64,000 bases of DNA from Acanthaster planci (lineage: Eukaryota > Echinodermata > Asteroidea > Valvatida > Acanthasteridae). Positions 1-12,506 of the stretch are shown piece by piece. Location of the stretch: contig NW_019091355.1 of the NCBI RefSeq assembly GCF_001949145.1, positions 3,658,476-3,722,475 of the forward strand. Reading direction: 5' to 3'. How positions within the stretch are numbered: the first letter of the stretch is position 1; each line of letters opens with the position of its first letter. The notes beneath the pieces are model-generated. The model was not told the DNA's origin. It did no database searches and was given only the letters and a program-made list of their open reading frames with translations. A program made the translations under genes and the position numbers.

Positions 1-197
1 GTGGGTAGGGCCCACTGGGGTGCACCATGGAGAGTTTGCTCCCCTGGAGAAGGAGACAGAGAGGATGTGAGTGATTATGGTGACATGCAATTAAATACTG
101 CAATGTTCAATACTCTCTACTTACATGTAAATGACTGGGTACATGATTTGTACTAACGACAGAGGTCAGCTCTTCCGTCAACCCCCCATTACTGGGT

Positions 198-386
198 AAA
201 GACCGGTTCGTACCTGGCGTGAAGGCTACCGCAAAATGCGAATTTGTGACATCTGATCAAATATTTGCACAGCTACTTCGCGAAAGTTGAACACATTTCA
301 ACTCAAGCGAAAATTTGCAGCAACTCTTTTGCGGTGTCAAATTTGCTTCGCATTCACATTTGCCTGTAGTATGAACCGGCTTTTAA
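198..386. mobile_element. Foldback MITE-like element
   Basis: The two ends are inverted copies of each other: 197-213 and 369-385 match at 14 of 17 positions around a shared CCGGTTC core. The interior also folds back imperfectly, with tracts rich in GCGAA and AAATTTG on both halves and a central AGTTGA/TCAACT stem near 287-305. A TA dinucleotide sits at both outer ends, which fits a TA target duplication, but two bases are weak evidence. There is no coding capacity, so a non-autonomous DNA transposon is the natural reading. The family was not identified. Arms are clearly diverged, so the copy is probably old. Confidence 0.6.
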
Positions 387-1440
387 CAAGGCGCCCTCTC
401 TTGGTCACGCACAGTCCATGGGCTGTTACCAATCCCTAAGGCACATGTCACTGTGAAAGCTATGAGTCCAGAGTATGTCTAGATTAGCATTTCTTGAAAT
501 GTCCTTCTGATTCAATATCTTGTTACAGCCTCATCCGACCCTGTTACTATTTGGAGGATTTTTCACTACACCCCTCCCCAAGGTCAGATGAAAACATGTA
601 TTGCTTCTCTATGACACAGCAAAACAACAGTTGCAAAGATGGGCAGAGAATCTTTTGGCAACAAATAAGTCTCTCTCTCTGTATTTATCGTTTATGTGCA
701 GTGCATGTCAGGCAGTACATGTACAACAGACTGCTTCAGTTTAGACTTTCTATACATGTATGTACACGTCCGATACGTACCTGTCACGACCCCCCCCCCC
801 AAAAAAAACTCCCAGAATGCTCCATACCATACAAAGCCATGGAACTTTGTCCAGGTGACAGTACAGCTACGAAAGGCCAAGATCTTAGACAATGACGACT
901 CTCTGCGAGCGCTTCACCGCTTTCTCACGATACCAGCTGCAGGGTGGCATGATTTATGTGGAATTGACGCTTTTGAATCAACTTGGATTTCGGGGTCATT
1001 AATTTGAAATCTCTTCAAGCCTTTTGGCAGAGAAAAGCCACCCACATACACGCAACGCTGCACAGAGGCAACTGGCTCATGTTTCAAAGGCAATTGTCAA
1101 GCAAAATGTATACATATTGCCCTCAATGGAAACAAAGAGAACTAAAGTTACGAAATTAACTGCCCTTCAAATGAAAGTCAAAAATACGGAGAAAGCTACT
1201 GTTGGGGTCTAGGGGACAAAAAAAAAAATTGACAAAGGCCTGAACTTGAAATAAACAGTACAGAGCAACATTTTCACGTGGGTGCCACCCCTGCTAACCT
1301 GACTGTACTTTTGATCTCTGGCTTAGTGGTGCATCAGGAGCTAAAAAGTACAGCTCCTCTCTTTTAGAACTTTAGGGACCTTTTTTCCTCCTTTTACCTT
1401 CACCACATCCTTTTTTTCTTTTCTTTTTTTTTTGCGGTAT
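387..1440. other. Unique non-coding DNA
   Basis: No gene seen. It opens with a CTCF-like motif at 391-404 (listed separately). It holds an 11-C tract followed by eight A at 790-808, a short CT tract at 671-680, and ACATGT palindromes near 717-765. The open frames here overlap on opposite strands, contain the homopolymer, and lack any recognisable domain. A T-rich tract ends the segment at about 1410-1435. Confidence 0.6.
391..404 (-). promoter_or_regulatory. CTCF-like motif, copy 1
   Basis: Read on the minus strand this is CCAAGAGAGGGCGC. It agrees with the AG-R-K-GGC-R-S half of the vertebrate CTCF consensus and differs at the two preceding, more variable positions. A nearly identical sequence in the same orientation occurs at 9130-9140. 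It starts five bases outside the foldback element at 198-386, so carriage by a longer repeat cannot be excluded. No matrix score was computed. Confidence 0.25.
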
Positions 1441-4000
1441 GGAGAGCTGATTTATGGTGTTAGCACTGAACAATCAGCACCGAGGGCTGCCTGGAACAAA
1501 GCAGGGAACGGACGACTGGGTCCACGCAGTTGGGTACTTTCAACTACAATGACACGGCACATCTGTCAATATAAAATACTAGCCCCGCACCAGCCAGGGC
1601 CGAGGGGGGACGGGGCCTCAACTACTGTAGCGCCGGCGCTGACTTTTTGCACCTCTCGCCTTGTTTGTGCTGCGACAATGCTGTGCTCTTGTCTTCATCA
1701 AGGCAAGCGGAAGTTCTCCCTGCCGCTACTTTCACACAATCTGATTCTGTTTGGACTTTTTTTCTTCCGTTGCCCCGACAGACCCCTAATGACATCACTT
1801 GCTTTTTAGAGAGTTCAAAAACTTGCCTTTTTTTCTCAACATCCCTCTTTTTATGCACTTTCCACGAACAGACGTACTTAAATGCTCAGCCAACGGCATG
1901 AAAGGGAGAATCATGTTTGGCCCCACTGTACAGATGGTGGATCTAATGAACTGAGATAAAAGAACACAAACTAGAACCTTCCCCCTTTTTTCGTCAGCTG
2001 CCAAGACAAAACCACACGCAAGATAAAAACGATTACACTATTTAGGGGTCAGCTTTCTAATCCAAAGTTCAATGTGTTATTTACAATTCAGGTTTGCAAA
2101 TGTTTTGGAAGACCATGCTGCAATCCTGATTTGCATGCATGTCTCACACGGGACTTTTCTTGGCCAGTCAGACTTTCTTATTGGAACTTTCTTTTTGGGG
2201 GTGCACGGCTTTCCCTCTCATAAATGGACTGCTTTTTTCAAGCCATGCTAGCCAGCCCGTCAGCCCACAAAACCCAGTGACAAATTGAAACACGTCCCGG
2301 AATGACGGACGAGCCGCCAGTCTGCCCTGTCTCATGTATTTTTTAACCAATCGCTGGAGCACAACGTTGAATAGAGTGCTTAAGGGCTCAGGGTTGGGTG
2401 CGTTTGCGTGACATACCGGTGGGTGTTGAAGAAAGAGATATCCCCCCTTCCTTCAGTGAATGTACCGGTAAGAGTTAGCACTGGAAATCACTCAGACGAA
2501 ACCGTCATTTGGTATAATAAGCAGGTGCGTAAGACCTACAGGTGTGACTTTTCCAGCTAAGTCATGAGCCTGTTATTCTCCTGACTCAAGTCGGAATGCC
2601 AATGAAAAAATTAACCCTGATCAGTTTATGGCCAGTGTAAATGCCTCTTCACCTGAGTGGTACATTTTCAAAGCTCTGTTACAAACACCACTTACAACAA
2701 ACAAAACTAAACAAAAAGTCTACTCCTCAAAAATAAATCTCCCATTAAAATCCTGTGTGCTAAATACGCGTACGACATCGTACCTGTAAACGCTTGCCCA
2801 ACACTATCAATTTCCTACAGCATTTTACGAGAATGGGATGCAAAAGAATGGCAGCATCATCTCCGATTGGCCTGCATATTACAAAAAAACTCCTAACCCG
2901 CTCAGGAAAGACACTGCCAAGTACATGTAGTGACAGGCTAATCAGCCTGAAACCTCATCACAAATGAATAAACCACAAGAAAAAAAAGTTAAAAACATCA
3001 AGAGTATATGTCCATGTTATTCAAATAGGATTTGCTTACAGGCAAATGTGATAAGAGTGTAAGAACCAGAAGTAATCACTACATCAGTGAATGCTAGAGT
3101 GCCAGAAGTCAACCCACGGCAACAAAGCAATTTTTTTTTATAAGACTCCCCCATTTGTATGCTATCAAAATAAACACATTCAATTTAAGCAAGTGCAAAA
3201 GAGAGCAACACTGTGGAACAAGACACCACCATTCTCCCAGACACAAAAACCTGCTCCCACCCCCCCAAGTACAAATATTACAAGAATAACCACATCAACC
3301 TTGATGCCTGAGATATGACAGTTGAAAAAAAAAACCAAAAAAAACATATCTGACTGACCCTACCCCCACTGATGTAACCCTCCCAATCTCCTTAGGTAAA
3401 TCACAGTCAATCCATCTGTCCCCAGCATGTCAATCCAGAAGACTGCGGCACGGGGGAGTGGAAAGCTTCAAGTCTTGCATACGCACATCGGGCATTCACT
3501 GGACAGGATGTGCACTGTGCACAGATTTTACCAGGCACCGCTGTCCATTGCCGGCAAATTTCTGACATCTTCCACCAAATGAGCAGGAATGTCTCTTGTG
3601 TTGTCTCTCGTCACTCAACATTTTCACTTGTAAAATCTTATCATGTTTGGGTCTTAGTACCTCTGATTAACCAAAGCTCAAAGCTCAAGTGCCAAACTGA
3701 AATGATGATCTCTAATGGTCTGCATACGTGTACATCTATCTTTCCATGTTGCCATGGCATTACTACCATCAATACCTCATAACTACAGCACAATAAAGCC
3801 TCGACAAATCTACACTTTTCCAACCACCACCATGTCTTACTTTTCCTTTTTTTTCCCCCTCCCAAACAGCATTTCTTTTGAATAAAAAAAATCTCTAAAG
3901 ACAGAGAAAAACAAGAATCACTAACGATGACTGAGACGTGTAAATATACTGCGGGTCAATATTTGGATTATTTGATTTTCTGTTTCTAAATCCATTTATC
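1441..4000. other. Unique non-coding DNA with T/A tracts
   Basis: Nothing recognisable as a gene. Composition is moderately AT-rich with frequent A or T runs of 8-10 bases (for example 3129-3139 and 3325-3347) and no long tandem or inverted repeat that I could see. Open frames of 60-125 codons are present on both strands over the same bases, as expected by chance. Confidence 0.6.
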
Positions 4001-5450
4001 AGGTTTATCTATATGGTGCGTTCCCGTCCCATGGAGGGGGTGATCCATGAATGGGCCACACTAAGCTGCGTCACCAGATACTAACGAGGAATAGACTTAC
4101 GCATGCTTTCCTACAGCAGTGACGTGAGCAATGGTCCACTGAACCCTCACAGGAAAGCACACATGTAAACAAAGCATTACGTGTACATCAATTGCATTTT
4201 GCGTCTATTGCAAATGATCACCAAAGACATCTACATCTATCTGGTTCTCTGGAAGCAAAAACTCCATGTACTTATTTCACAGCTTCTTTACCCTTGAGCA
4301 AGAAACCATTCCTAACTGTATGACACCATCCAAAGAAACCCCAAGAGGCCAGTGTGTCTGATCATCTCCTTGACATTAATGAGGTTTCGGTCACTCCACA
4401 TATTTGGCTCTTTCGCTGACATGCCTGCCAATCAAAAGGAAACATCAATGCTTGCCATAATCAACCAAGAAGAGGGGCACATGCACTCCAGCAAGCCATT
4501 CCGAGCCAGCCTCTAACAGCGGCGACGACTGCCGGAGAAATCGCACTATTACCCCAAGCCGGCACGCACAATCTTCACTGATTGTACTAGCGACACAAAG
4601 ACACCATCTTGTCATCTCAAGTTCTTGACTGGCGTCCCCGGCGCTCGACTTGCCCGTCACCAAATGTGCCGAGCTCTCGACAGCCCACCACACCATAACT
4701 CAGAGCCTCTCCCCCCCCCCCTTGACGACAACGACGGAGGTATTTGAGCCTCCGTTCTTAGATGGCTCGCCACCTAGGGTGTTGGGATCTCCTTGCCCCA
4801 CAATATTTTATTGACGACAAGACGGAATGAAAATGGCAGGGTGACTGACCGGTACACCGTGATGGAGATGAGTTGTAGGAAAAGGGAGACCAGTTCTTCT
4901 TCCCCACTGGATTAATATGCAACGATTTCTCAACTATGGCGTGGTGTGCAATTTGATCAAGAAAATCTTGTAAAAAAATTAATTTGTGTTCTAAAAACAG
5001 AACAACTTGTGAATTTGTGCGTGTCTCATACAACCAGAAGTACACCAGAGATTTGTAGCCTTTCAATAAAGCATCCTACTATCACTCCAAAATATCAAAA
5101 CTGACTCCCAAGTAACCTAGTAATCTTGTAAATGATACGAGGAAGACATAGTGATGATAGATTCTGTCCAATCAATGAAATTGCAATTTCCCCTTTTTTC
5201 TTGACCACAAAAGTGAACAGGCATTAATGACTCACACAAATGCAACTCTTTGCTGGAACTTTATGGTTCTAGTTTGCTAAACAAGGCAAGAAAGAGATTT
5301 TTCGGACTTTACCCAACTGTAACGCTACCCAACTGGAGCCCCTCTCCCACCAATGACAAGTCACCATGTCAACAACAAATAAACATCAAAGACGCCACAA
5401 GCACCGACCGGAAAGCCCAAGTGCTGAAAAGCTTCAATCAATCCATCAGC
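4001..5450. other. Unique non-coding DNA
   Basis: No gene seen. An 11-C homopolymer lies at 4711-4721. Just after it is a small hairpin with a 7-bp stem (4734-4740 with 4749-4755) and an 8-base loop, which is too short to interpret on its own. The rest is unremarkable. Confidence 0.55.
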
Positions 5451-6540
5451 TACCCCGAGATATAGCCCTCCCTTTTCTTTTTCTTTCACAGAAGGGAAAA
5501 AAAACGCCAGCCTCCCAAGCCGAGCCGCTGCGTCTGCTTGTGCGGCTCCCGCACCACGCAGCCCGCCCCCGTTGAGTGGACAATAATCCTTCTGAAAATT
5601 GTCTCGCGCCATTTCGCCGTTCCAAGATGAGGAGCGAAAAGATATCTCCTGTTGACATCAATGACTATCTGATACGGATCTGTTGGTGCAAGTCATGTTT
5701 CCACACACGGGAAAGGCAAAAAAAAAAAATTTGTCTGCTGTCCGTGGTCGTTGAACCATCTGGATGCGACGGACGGGTGACTCCCCGTCGTCAACGTTGC
5801 TCCTTGAGAGTAAGAGAGACTGCAGGGACTTATGAGTGAAACTCAAGCCGAAACTTAAGAATGGCTGAGCAGAATAAGGTCAGGGATAGCCCAAAACCAC
5901 CGGCATTACCGTTCAAAGAAAAAAAAAGAAGAGGGACAGGGAAGAAATGGGTCGCGATGCCGGCGCGTCGGTGATTTGAATCAGAGAGAATGAAAGTTAA
6001 TACGTGTTAATTTGAGGGATTGGAACACAACCTGGTGTATCAAGATCCAGGCTAGGGGGCAGGCATCTCCAATTTGATGTACGAGACAAATCATAATTAG
6101 GTTATGACAAAAATCATCCACACTTCGGCCATTACGGCTCCAACCAAATATCTCTCCTGCAAAGCCAACGCAAGTCGTGAAGTAATGCACATTCGTACAT
6201 ATACGTGTATTCCCTTTCGGTCGCAAATAAGATAATGTCTTCATACGATACCTAAATAAAGCGAGGGAACATTGAATAAAGCGGATTAAGAATGCTACCT
6301 AATATGGCTTCAGACTCGTGCTAAGCCGGCTGTGCATCCAACGCCTCAGTGCAAGTATGGATCATGTTTTACTGAGGAATTCCACTCTTAAAAAATTTTT
6401 TCCAGCGTTATGATAAGTCTTTAATTGTTACGTTGCCTGCATCAGTTTTAAATTAGATTTACATGCCTTTTCTGTTCCTACAGATGCAAACACCTAAACC
6501 TTACTACGCTTCCTTGGCCAGTCAGCATCAATAGACAGAC
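5451..6540. other. CpG-containing non-coding stretch, then plain sequence
   Basis: Bases 5500-5830 are richer in CpG than the surroundings and contain several overlapping short frames on both strands. This raises the question of an exon or regulatory element, but no conserved protein pattern is visible in any frame. From about 5850 the sequence is ordinary intergenic-like DNA with A tracts. Confidence 0.45.
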
Positions 6541-7320
6541 ACATGTAGCCGCCACGCACCGGTATATTGTAACGGTACATGTACATCTACAGTACATACA
6601 TGTACAGTATATTTTTGTCCATAAGAATGCGATTCCTATTATAAGTCATTGTAGAACCCGTTCACAACAGTGACCACACAAAGTTTGTTAACTGTGCACC
6701 ACAAACAAGACAGAAATGAGGTCAGAAAATCAAAAACAAAAAACTCTAAGTAGCCATGCACACGGGGGCATTTTGCGTTGCAGTATCCCTCTTTGAATAA
6801 GACAAAGACTGCCCTCTACTGTCAGCACAACTCCCAGGTAACAATTCCCTCCCCCCATCCCAACAATCACCACTCCGCTATTTTCAACACGTTACTCACG
6901 CACGCCTAGCCACTGGCTGCCAAACCCATCACCCCGCATTAACTTGATTAAAGATTTGAGCTTCGTGTCTTGACATTCAATGGGGCCAGCCAGACAACCA
7001 CAAGAAACAGACGAAGAGAGGGGAACACACACACAGAGAAATTTGTAACTGGTGGGAGGGGTATTCCTCCCAAGCCAATTATACATCTTTGGCATTGTTT
7101 GTCACGACCAATTTAATCACAATTAGAAAAGTGCATTTTCACATCGGCTGCCTCCCTCCCCTATGACAGCGCAAGACATGAACCAAGAGGTGGATTTACA
7201 AGCGATCTCTCTGCCCTTCAGATCTACCCCTTTTCTGATGGGTGGGGGTAGGCGGGGGAGGGGGATTTAGGAGTGGCTGCTTCTGACAAGAACATTTCAC
7301 CGCTGACTGAATGCTGACAT
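6541..7320. other. ACATGT palindromes and a CTCF-like site
   Basis: Interspersed ACATGT/TGTACA palindromes occur at 6572-6608, a motif type repeated across the window. A CTCF-like site is listed at 6810-6822. A G-rich tract lies at 7239-7265. No gene seen. Confidence 0.5.
6810..6822 (-). promoter_or_regulatory. CTCF-like motif
   Basis: The minus-strand reading ACAGTAGAGGGCA agrees with the core CTCF consensus (CCASYAGRKGGCR) at 12 of 13 positions. It has the same orientation as the CTCF-like motifs at 391-404 and 9128-9143. One such match is not surprising in 64 kb, so this is a candidate only. Confidence 0.3.
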
Positions 7321-7510
7321 ACTACCTGGCACGCACGAGTGAGCAAGCATAACTGGAGTGGTGGCACGGCGGGCAGTTATGTCGCACATTAATCACGGCG
7401 ATAGGTACGATTAAAATATCAGTAACTCTGCACATCCAACATGGCCGTCTCTTCACCTAATCCCTTAATGCATCACCACTGCAGCATGCAATTTACCACT
7501 TGCTTGAGTA
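7321..7510. promoter_or_regulatory. Candidate cis-regulatory element
   Basis: This compact stretch keeps CpGs, lacks homopolymers, and groups several homeodomain-type cores: ATTAAT near 7388-7393, GATTAAAAT near 7409-7417, and TAATCC at 7458-7463, the core preferred by K50 homeodomains such as Otx. That pattern is common in developmental enhancers, but it was judged by eye and no cross-species alignment supports it. Confidence 0.25.
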
Positions 7511-9393
7511 TGGGGAACTTGTGTGAATAGGATCTGCTCTTTTGATGCCACAGTTGTGTTTCTCCAACCAGAGGCCGTCAGTGCAAAAGTAAAAAGATAA
7601 TTCACAAAATAGTAATAAAAATCCCATGCAGTTATCAGAACTCGAGATAATAATGCACAGACTGCTAAATACTAAATAAATGAAAATACAACCCTATTAT
7701 TTATAACCAATGGGACAATTGTCCATTTTGAATGAATTGGAGGTAAAATCGAAAACCAACCAAAAGGTGGTATATATGCAGACTTGGCCTGCCCATACAA
7801 GTTGTAGGCAAAACAAGAGTGGACTATTCAAATGACTGTGCATGACTGAATGGACACATGCTATTTTATTAAAGGAAAAAGTTGCATTCTACATTGAATC
7901 TTCTGTCAAAAAGGGAGACGCACTCAGAGAGATAGATGAGCCAGATATAGCTATGCAGTAACGGCAAAGTTCATTTGGTTTAAATTTTTTAAGAGTGAAC
8001 TAGTTTGTCCTCAAATTGAATCTCTCTGTCTGCTGGAGATTGTCTTTTTCTTCAATTTTTCTCAGGCGTCATGGTTGGTGCGCTCATTACGTCTGCTCAG
8101 TGGGCTCCGACTGATTTGTTGGTAAATCTCGTAGCCAACGTTAATCAACCCAGACAGGCGCAAAAAGGCACTGTAAGCCATGCCGTCTGTGCTGCTTTCC
8201 GACCCTGCGAGGTGGGAGCAACACATCACGAGTGCCCATCCAGAAATGAGTGAGAAGTGTCTCATCTTGTTCTACACATACGCTAGCCGGGAATTTTCTG
8301 GAGTTAATTTTTCTGTCGCTGTTGGAAGCTCTGCCTGACAAAAAATGTAGTGCCGTCTATTTGCATTCTCATGAGTCAATGTCCCGGACAACGCGTAGAT
8401 CCTAACTCGATAACCACACCTTCCAAAGCTCTCTCTGATGATGTGCGCTGAGAAAAACAATTCTGTGCCTTGTTCTAATAAAGGGTAGGAAATTGGCAAT
8501 ACCGTCCTACAAGGAGGAATGGGGGCAGAAAAGAAAGGAAATGAATCAAATATGTGGGAAATAGAAAATCGGAGAAGACTCTGATAGACAGGGAACAGGA
8601 TAATGGCAGAGAAATACTGGACATTTAAAAACAACGCATGCAAAATGTGGATGGGGAGGAATGGACATAGGGTCTTTTCAAATTTGGTTTAGTCTGCAAA
8701 AGTAATGTAACTCTACTTTTACGATTAAAAGCTGAAGAAACTTATTTCAGATTGAAGTACTCTTGGGGAAAATCCCTAGACTATTAAGCATTATTTATAC
8801 TTGGCTCTTAAACAGCACCCATGGCAGACATGAGGAACAAAGACATTCGGAAGTGACGGAGAAGATGAATAGAGTGTACAAGAAACCATAAGCGAAAGAA
8901 GAAATGGAAAGCAGAATCTGGTGAGGACTAGGAAAATAGAAAATGCAGTGGAGGTCCACCGCAATGAAAATCTTGGCCAAGTCAGTAGTCAGATATCTGA
9001 CCTTGAACAGAAGCACAGCCCCTTTTCTCGGTGGCTACGGGATCACAACGCAAGCATTTCTCAGTCGTTTGTGAACCCGCCGAAGTGCGCTGTCCACCAA
9101 AGGAGCTGCTGCTGCTTTTTGAAAATTGTGCCCTCTCTTGGTCGTGCTTAGGGCTCATACTGGTAGTCCAGCCTAGAGTTCCAACGGTTCACTGATGCTT
9201 GTTATATTGTTTTTTACAAGAGTAGACGGGTGGGTGGCATGTATCAAATTGTATACAACTGCAGTTTGATCAACCAATACTGTACCGAGGATGGTCCAGC
9301 CAACTTCAGCATTTTGATATCATGTATTCATGACGGAGGCACGACAAACTTCGTAAAAATATTGCTTGGTACATGTATTTCTCGGTGGGGGAA
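7511..9393. other. Unique non-coding DNA
   Basis: No gene seen. A 12-bp palindrome (GGACAATTGTCC) lies at 7713-7724. Bases 8070-8270 are CpG-containing with open frames on both strands but no domain pattern. A second CTCF-like motif is at 9128-9143. The remainder is ordinary. Confidence 0.5.
9128..9143 (-). promoter_or_regulatory. CTCF-like motif, copy 2
   Basis: It shares the 14-mer GCCCTCTCTTGGTC with the copy near position 391, in the same orientation, and continues with a similar GC-containing flank. Read on the minus strand it resembles the AG-R-K-GGC half of the CTCF consensus. Either both are binding sites or both are fragments of one dispersed repeat; the sequence alone does not decide. 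Confidence 0.25.
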
Positions 9394-9430
9394 GTTGACT
9401 GCTAACTACCGGTAGTAGTTAGCAGTCAAC
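9394..9430. repeat. Perfect 16-bp hairpin
   Basis: Bases 9394-9409 and 9415-9430 are exact reverse complements around a 5-base loop, CGGTA. A further 7-bp inverted pair encloses it (9361-9367 with 9434-9440). A perfect 16-bp stem is very unlikely by chance at one locus. It could be a small foldback element or a structured transcript. No flanking target duplication was found. Confidence 0.75.
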
Positions 9431-10640
9431 GCTAAGCAATTAATTTTTGTTCCATGCTCAGCATAATTTTGAGTTAAGAGCAAGGTGAGGGGAAAAAATA
9501 GATAAAATGAGTATAAGACATTGTAATGGAAATCAATCAAAGAATGAGAATACAGAACCAAAGTGAGTGGATTCCAAAATGATGTGAAATTAACGGCGAA
9601 CACATATTTTCAATCTGGGCACACTGCCGCTTCCCCATCCCCATAAAAAAAAAGATGCAAGGGACAGTATTCATCTCCACCTTCCATGACGAAGGGAATC
9701 TTCTGAGTGACAAACTCCAGTTTCCCCCCCCCCCCGCTGCGCCGTCTCCGCAGGTGTGCCCCTTTAAATGACCAAAAGGTCCCGCCAAAGCAAACGCCAA
9801 AGCAAACATCAACCCGCTGCATCTAGGTCACCAAAGCCATTTATTTTTTTTCCTCCTTGGCAGCCAAGGTTGCATCCATACTATTCCAGGGAGAAGCCTT
9901 CCCCGAGAAAATGCTTCCCATTGTTGACTAAAGGGAGAACCGTTCTCCCGGGGGGAAAATGAAAACAGCTGAGAAACTCACTTCCTCCGTTGTGGCTATG
10001 TTTTGGCAGATAAAAAGCAGGGATACTCTTCAGAACATGGAGCTGAGACATACATTTTAACAGCTGTTGTGAAACTTTATGAAATTTTTTTTTTTATAAG
10101 CTGTCGAATCAATTTTTCTGGAACCAGGTATGTTTCAAGAAGGAAAAACGATAAAAACAAACGCTGTTTGTGTTCAACTACAAAAAAATAAAGACAATTT
10201 TTCCACTCCCACACAACAAATGAGATCCCTGCATGAACTTTTGAACTATTTTATTTTGATTCACATGTGTAAACACAGATGAACACCCCTGTTTCCAGAT
10301 GACCAAGCCAAATCTCACCTTTATTCTATGTTTCCTTCTAACTACATGAGACACAGACATATCCCACTGATGCTGCCTTAAACTGGTATATCCAAGGTTC
10401 AATCTTGGGTGTATAGACACGCAGAAATCAAGATCTTGTGAGTGATCCCAGCTGGTTTGGGTCCAACTGGAGGGACTGTCGCATGCATGTCCTCAGGCAG
10501 GACACTTTGAAACAAATCTTCTTTCCGGGATGCCATCGCTAGCTACTGATTTCACAGATCTGATTCATCAGAAGGCCGTGTACAAATACATGTAAGCCTG
10601 ATCAGTATGGGATGATAAATTACTCCTGTACATGTAGCAC
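9431..10640. other. Unique non-coding DNA with a short tandem repeat
   Basis: A 12-C homopolymer lies at 9724-9735. Immediately downstream, 9784-9807 is an exact tandem duplication of GCCAAAGCAAAC, giving two forkhead-like AAGCAAAC cores 12 bp apart. A T tract is at about 10086-10096. No gene seen. Confidence 0.5.
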
Positions 10641-10645
10641 CTTGG

Positions 10646-10673
10646 GTGCATACCAAAAATCATTGGTATGCAC
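10646..10673. repeat. Perfect 11-bp hairpin
   Basis: Bases 10646-10656 and 10663-10673 are exact reverse complements around a 6-base loop. Stem and loop are shorter than a microRNA precursor, and no known mature microRNA was recognised. Most likely a chance or decayed foldback structure. Confidence 0.6.
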
Positions 10674-12506
10674 TGTGCAAAAAGACATTGTAATTATCAA
10701 TAGCTTTTTCTGTTAAAAAGGATTCATGGACTGGAATTTTCAATCGTTCATCAACAATACTCATAATCATTCTTACTAGCTCAATCCACAGGGGTCAAGG
10801 GTCAAGTACCCCAATTCCTGGGATTTCCAACTAAATAGTCATTTGCATTTTCTTCACCAAAGTTCCCATTTCCATTCACAGATCAGCTTGGACAAGCTGT
10901 AAAAAAAACTGGTTTTGCTGTTGAACAGTGAAGACCACGGAAATCAGGAATTTGGAATCACACCGACAAAGCCATGTGGTTTCCCTGAAAGCAACAACAT
11001 TTATTTACAATGAAAGCATCAGATGGGTCACATAAAGCTTCACCATCTTTAAACCCGCCGACTCGAAAACACACGCCCAAAATGTGGCAGAAATCTGTAC
11101 ACCAGCAGAGTCTTACAGACTCCTGACAAAGTATTAGCTCTTAATTCTAGCTAAGAATTCTGGTTGCAGTTTTTTTTTTGGGGGGGGTTAGGGAAGGAAG
11201 GAGAGGTTGAGGTCATGATGACATACAAGTGAGTTTTTTCAAACAGGACACCAGAAAAGCCAGATGCTTCTCCGCTAATGTTCTGCAAAATAATAATAAT
11301 TGGCATCTCTATCTCTCTCTTTCGACACGGCCCCGACGTCAGATGGAATTTTGATTTCAGGTCCCCCCAAAGGATTTCGGAATGATCAGGGCCAGCCCAG
11401 ACGGATGATTATTTCAAGCATGTTGATGGGAGAGGACACTGACTACTGTATTACAATTTTAAGAGCACAAGTACACACCAGAGCAGTGCACAGAATTCTA
11501 ACATCAACACTGGCTGGTACAAACCAATGCGCAAGAGAGCAGAGAGGTTCAATCAAACAGTGATTTCTTTTTCTCCCGCAAAGCTTTCCATTTTTTTTTC
11601 GGTCAAGCATAGCTGGAGGAACGGATGCAGTGGTGGGCAAAAGCAGATTAGGCTCTACATCCTGCTTGCAGAATCTCTACTTCTGAGGAAAGTGCTGGGA
11701 GACACAACCACACTGGGTTTTCCCTTCAATCCCTCGTGAAGTTCGGTCCATCCGACTTTTCTACCCCCAAAGCTTAATCGCTCCCTTGCAATGCACACCT
11801 GCAGTTCCCTCATCGTACGTAGTTTTGATTTGCAATCGGCGGAGCTCCTCCGTTTGGCAGCAATTTGAGTGAACAATTGTAAAGCAAAGGTCACACAAGA
11901 GCCCTCGTACTGATACCCCACCGATAGCAAAGGAGTGTGATTTCCCAGCAAACTGTCCAACGATGTAGTGCGACACGCAGTGTCTTCACTGTCCAATCCA
12001 AATCTGTTTCAGAATGGTCCAACAAGCAAAAATAAAACTGGTGAACCAGCTTGTAACACATATCCTCCAGAGAACAGACATACTTTGTTCACTGTGAAAG
12101 TACCGGTACCACAGTGCACCTCCGCTAAAATCTAACTGTCTTTTTCTAACAGGTTCTTTTGAATAGCATCTGTTTAATGGGTCAAGTTTCTAATGTCTTT
12201 CCAATGGCAGGCAGGGAGGCAAATTTATGCCACCACGCATGCCGGACAGTGAGAACCGATTTAAACACTGATACTTTTTTGCCTGAAATGAACCCGCAGC
12301 TGCGCACTGGTTGATAGCTATCAACTATCGCACATTGAGAAAATGGTGGCCTTTAGAGTGTGAATGTCTGCATAAGATGCCAGCACAGAAAAGTATCATT
12401 TGTCAGGAAAATGTAATCGACTTCCTGAACCCATTAATTTCAGCACAGACAAAAACACAAAGAGACATTGTACCAGTACATGTATGCAGTCTCACACACA
12501 CAAAGC
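10674..12506. other. Unique non-coding DNA
   Basis: No gene seen. There is a T tract followed by G7 at 11170-11187 and a short CT tract at 11310-11322. The open frames at 11300-12000 overlap each other on both strands and show no conserved pattern. Confidence 0.55.

Noticed and set aside
8071-8265. CpG-containing segment as a coding exon
   Set aside because: Frames are open on both strands but neither shows a family pattern, and no convincing splice sites were found by eye.
10396-10404. GGTTCAATC resembling a tRNA B-box
   Set aside because: No A-box or cloverleaf stems at the right distance upstream; no tRNA can be folded.
10646-10673. Hairpin as microRNA precursor
   Set aside because: An 11-bp stem is too short, and no known mature microRNA sequence was recognised here or elsewhere.
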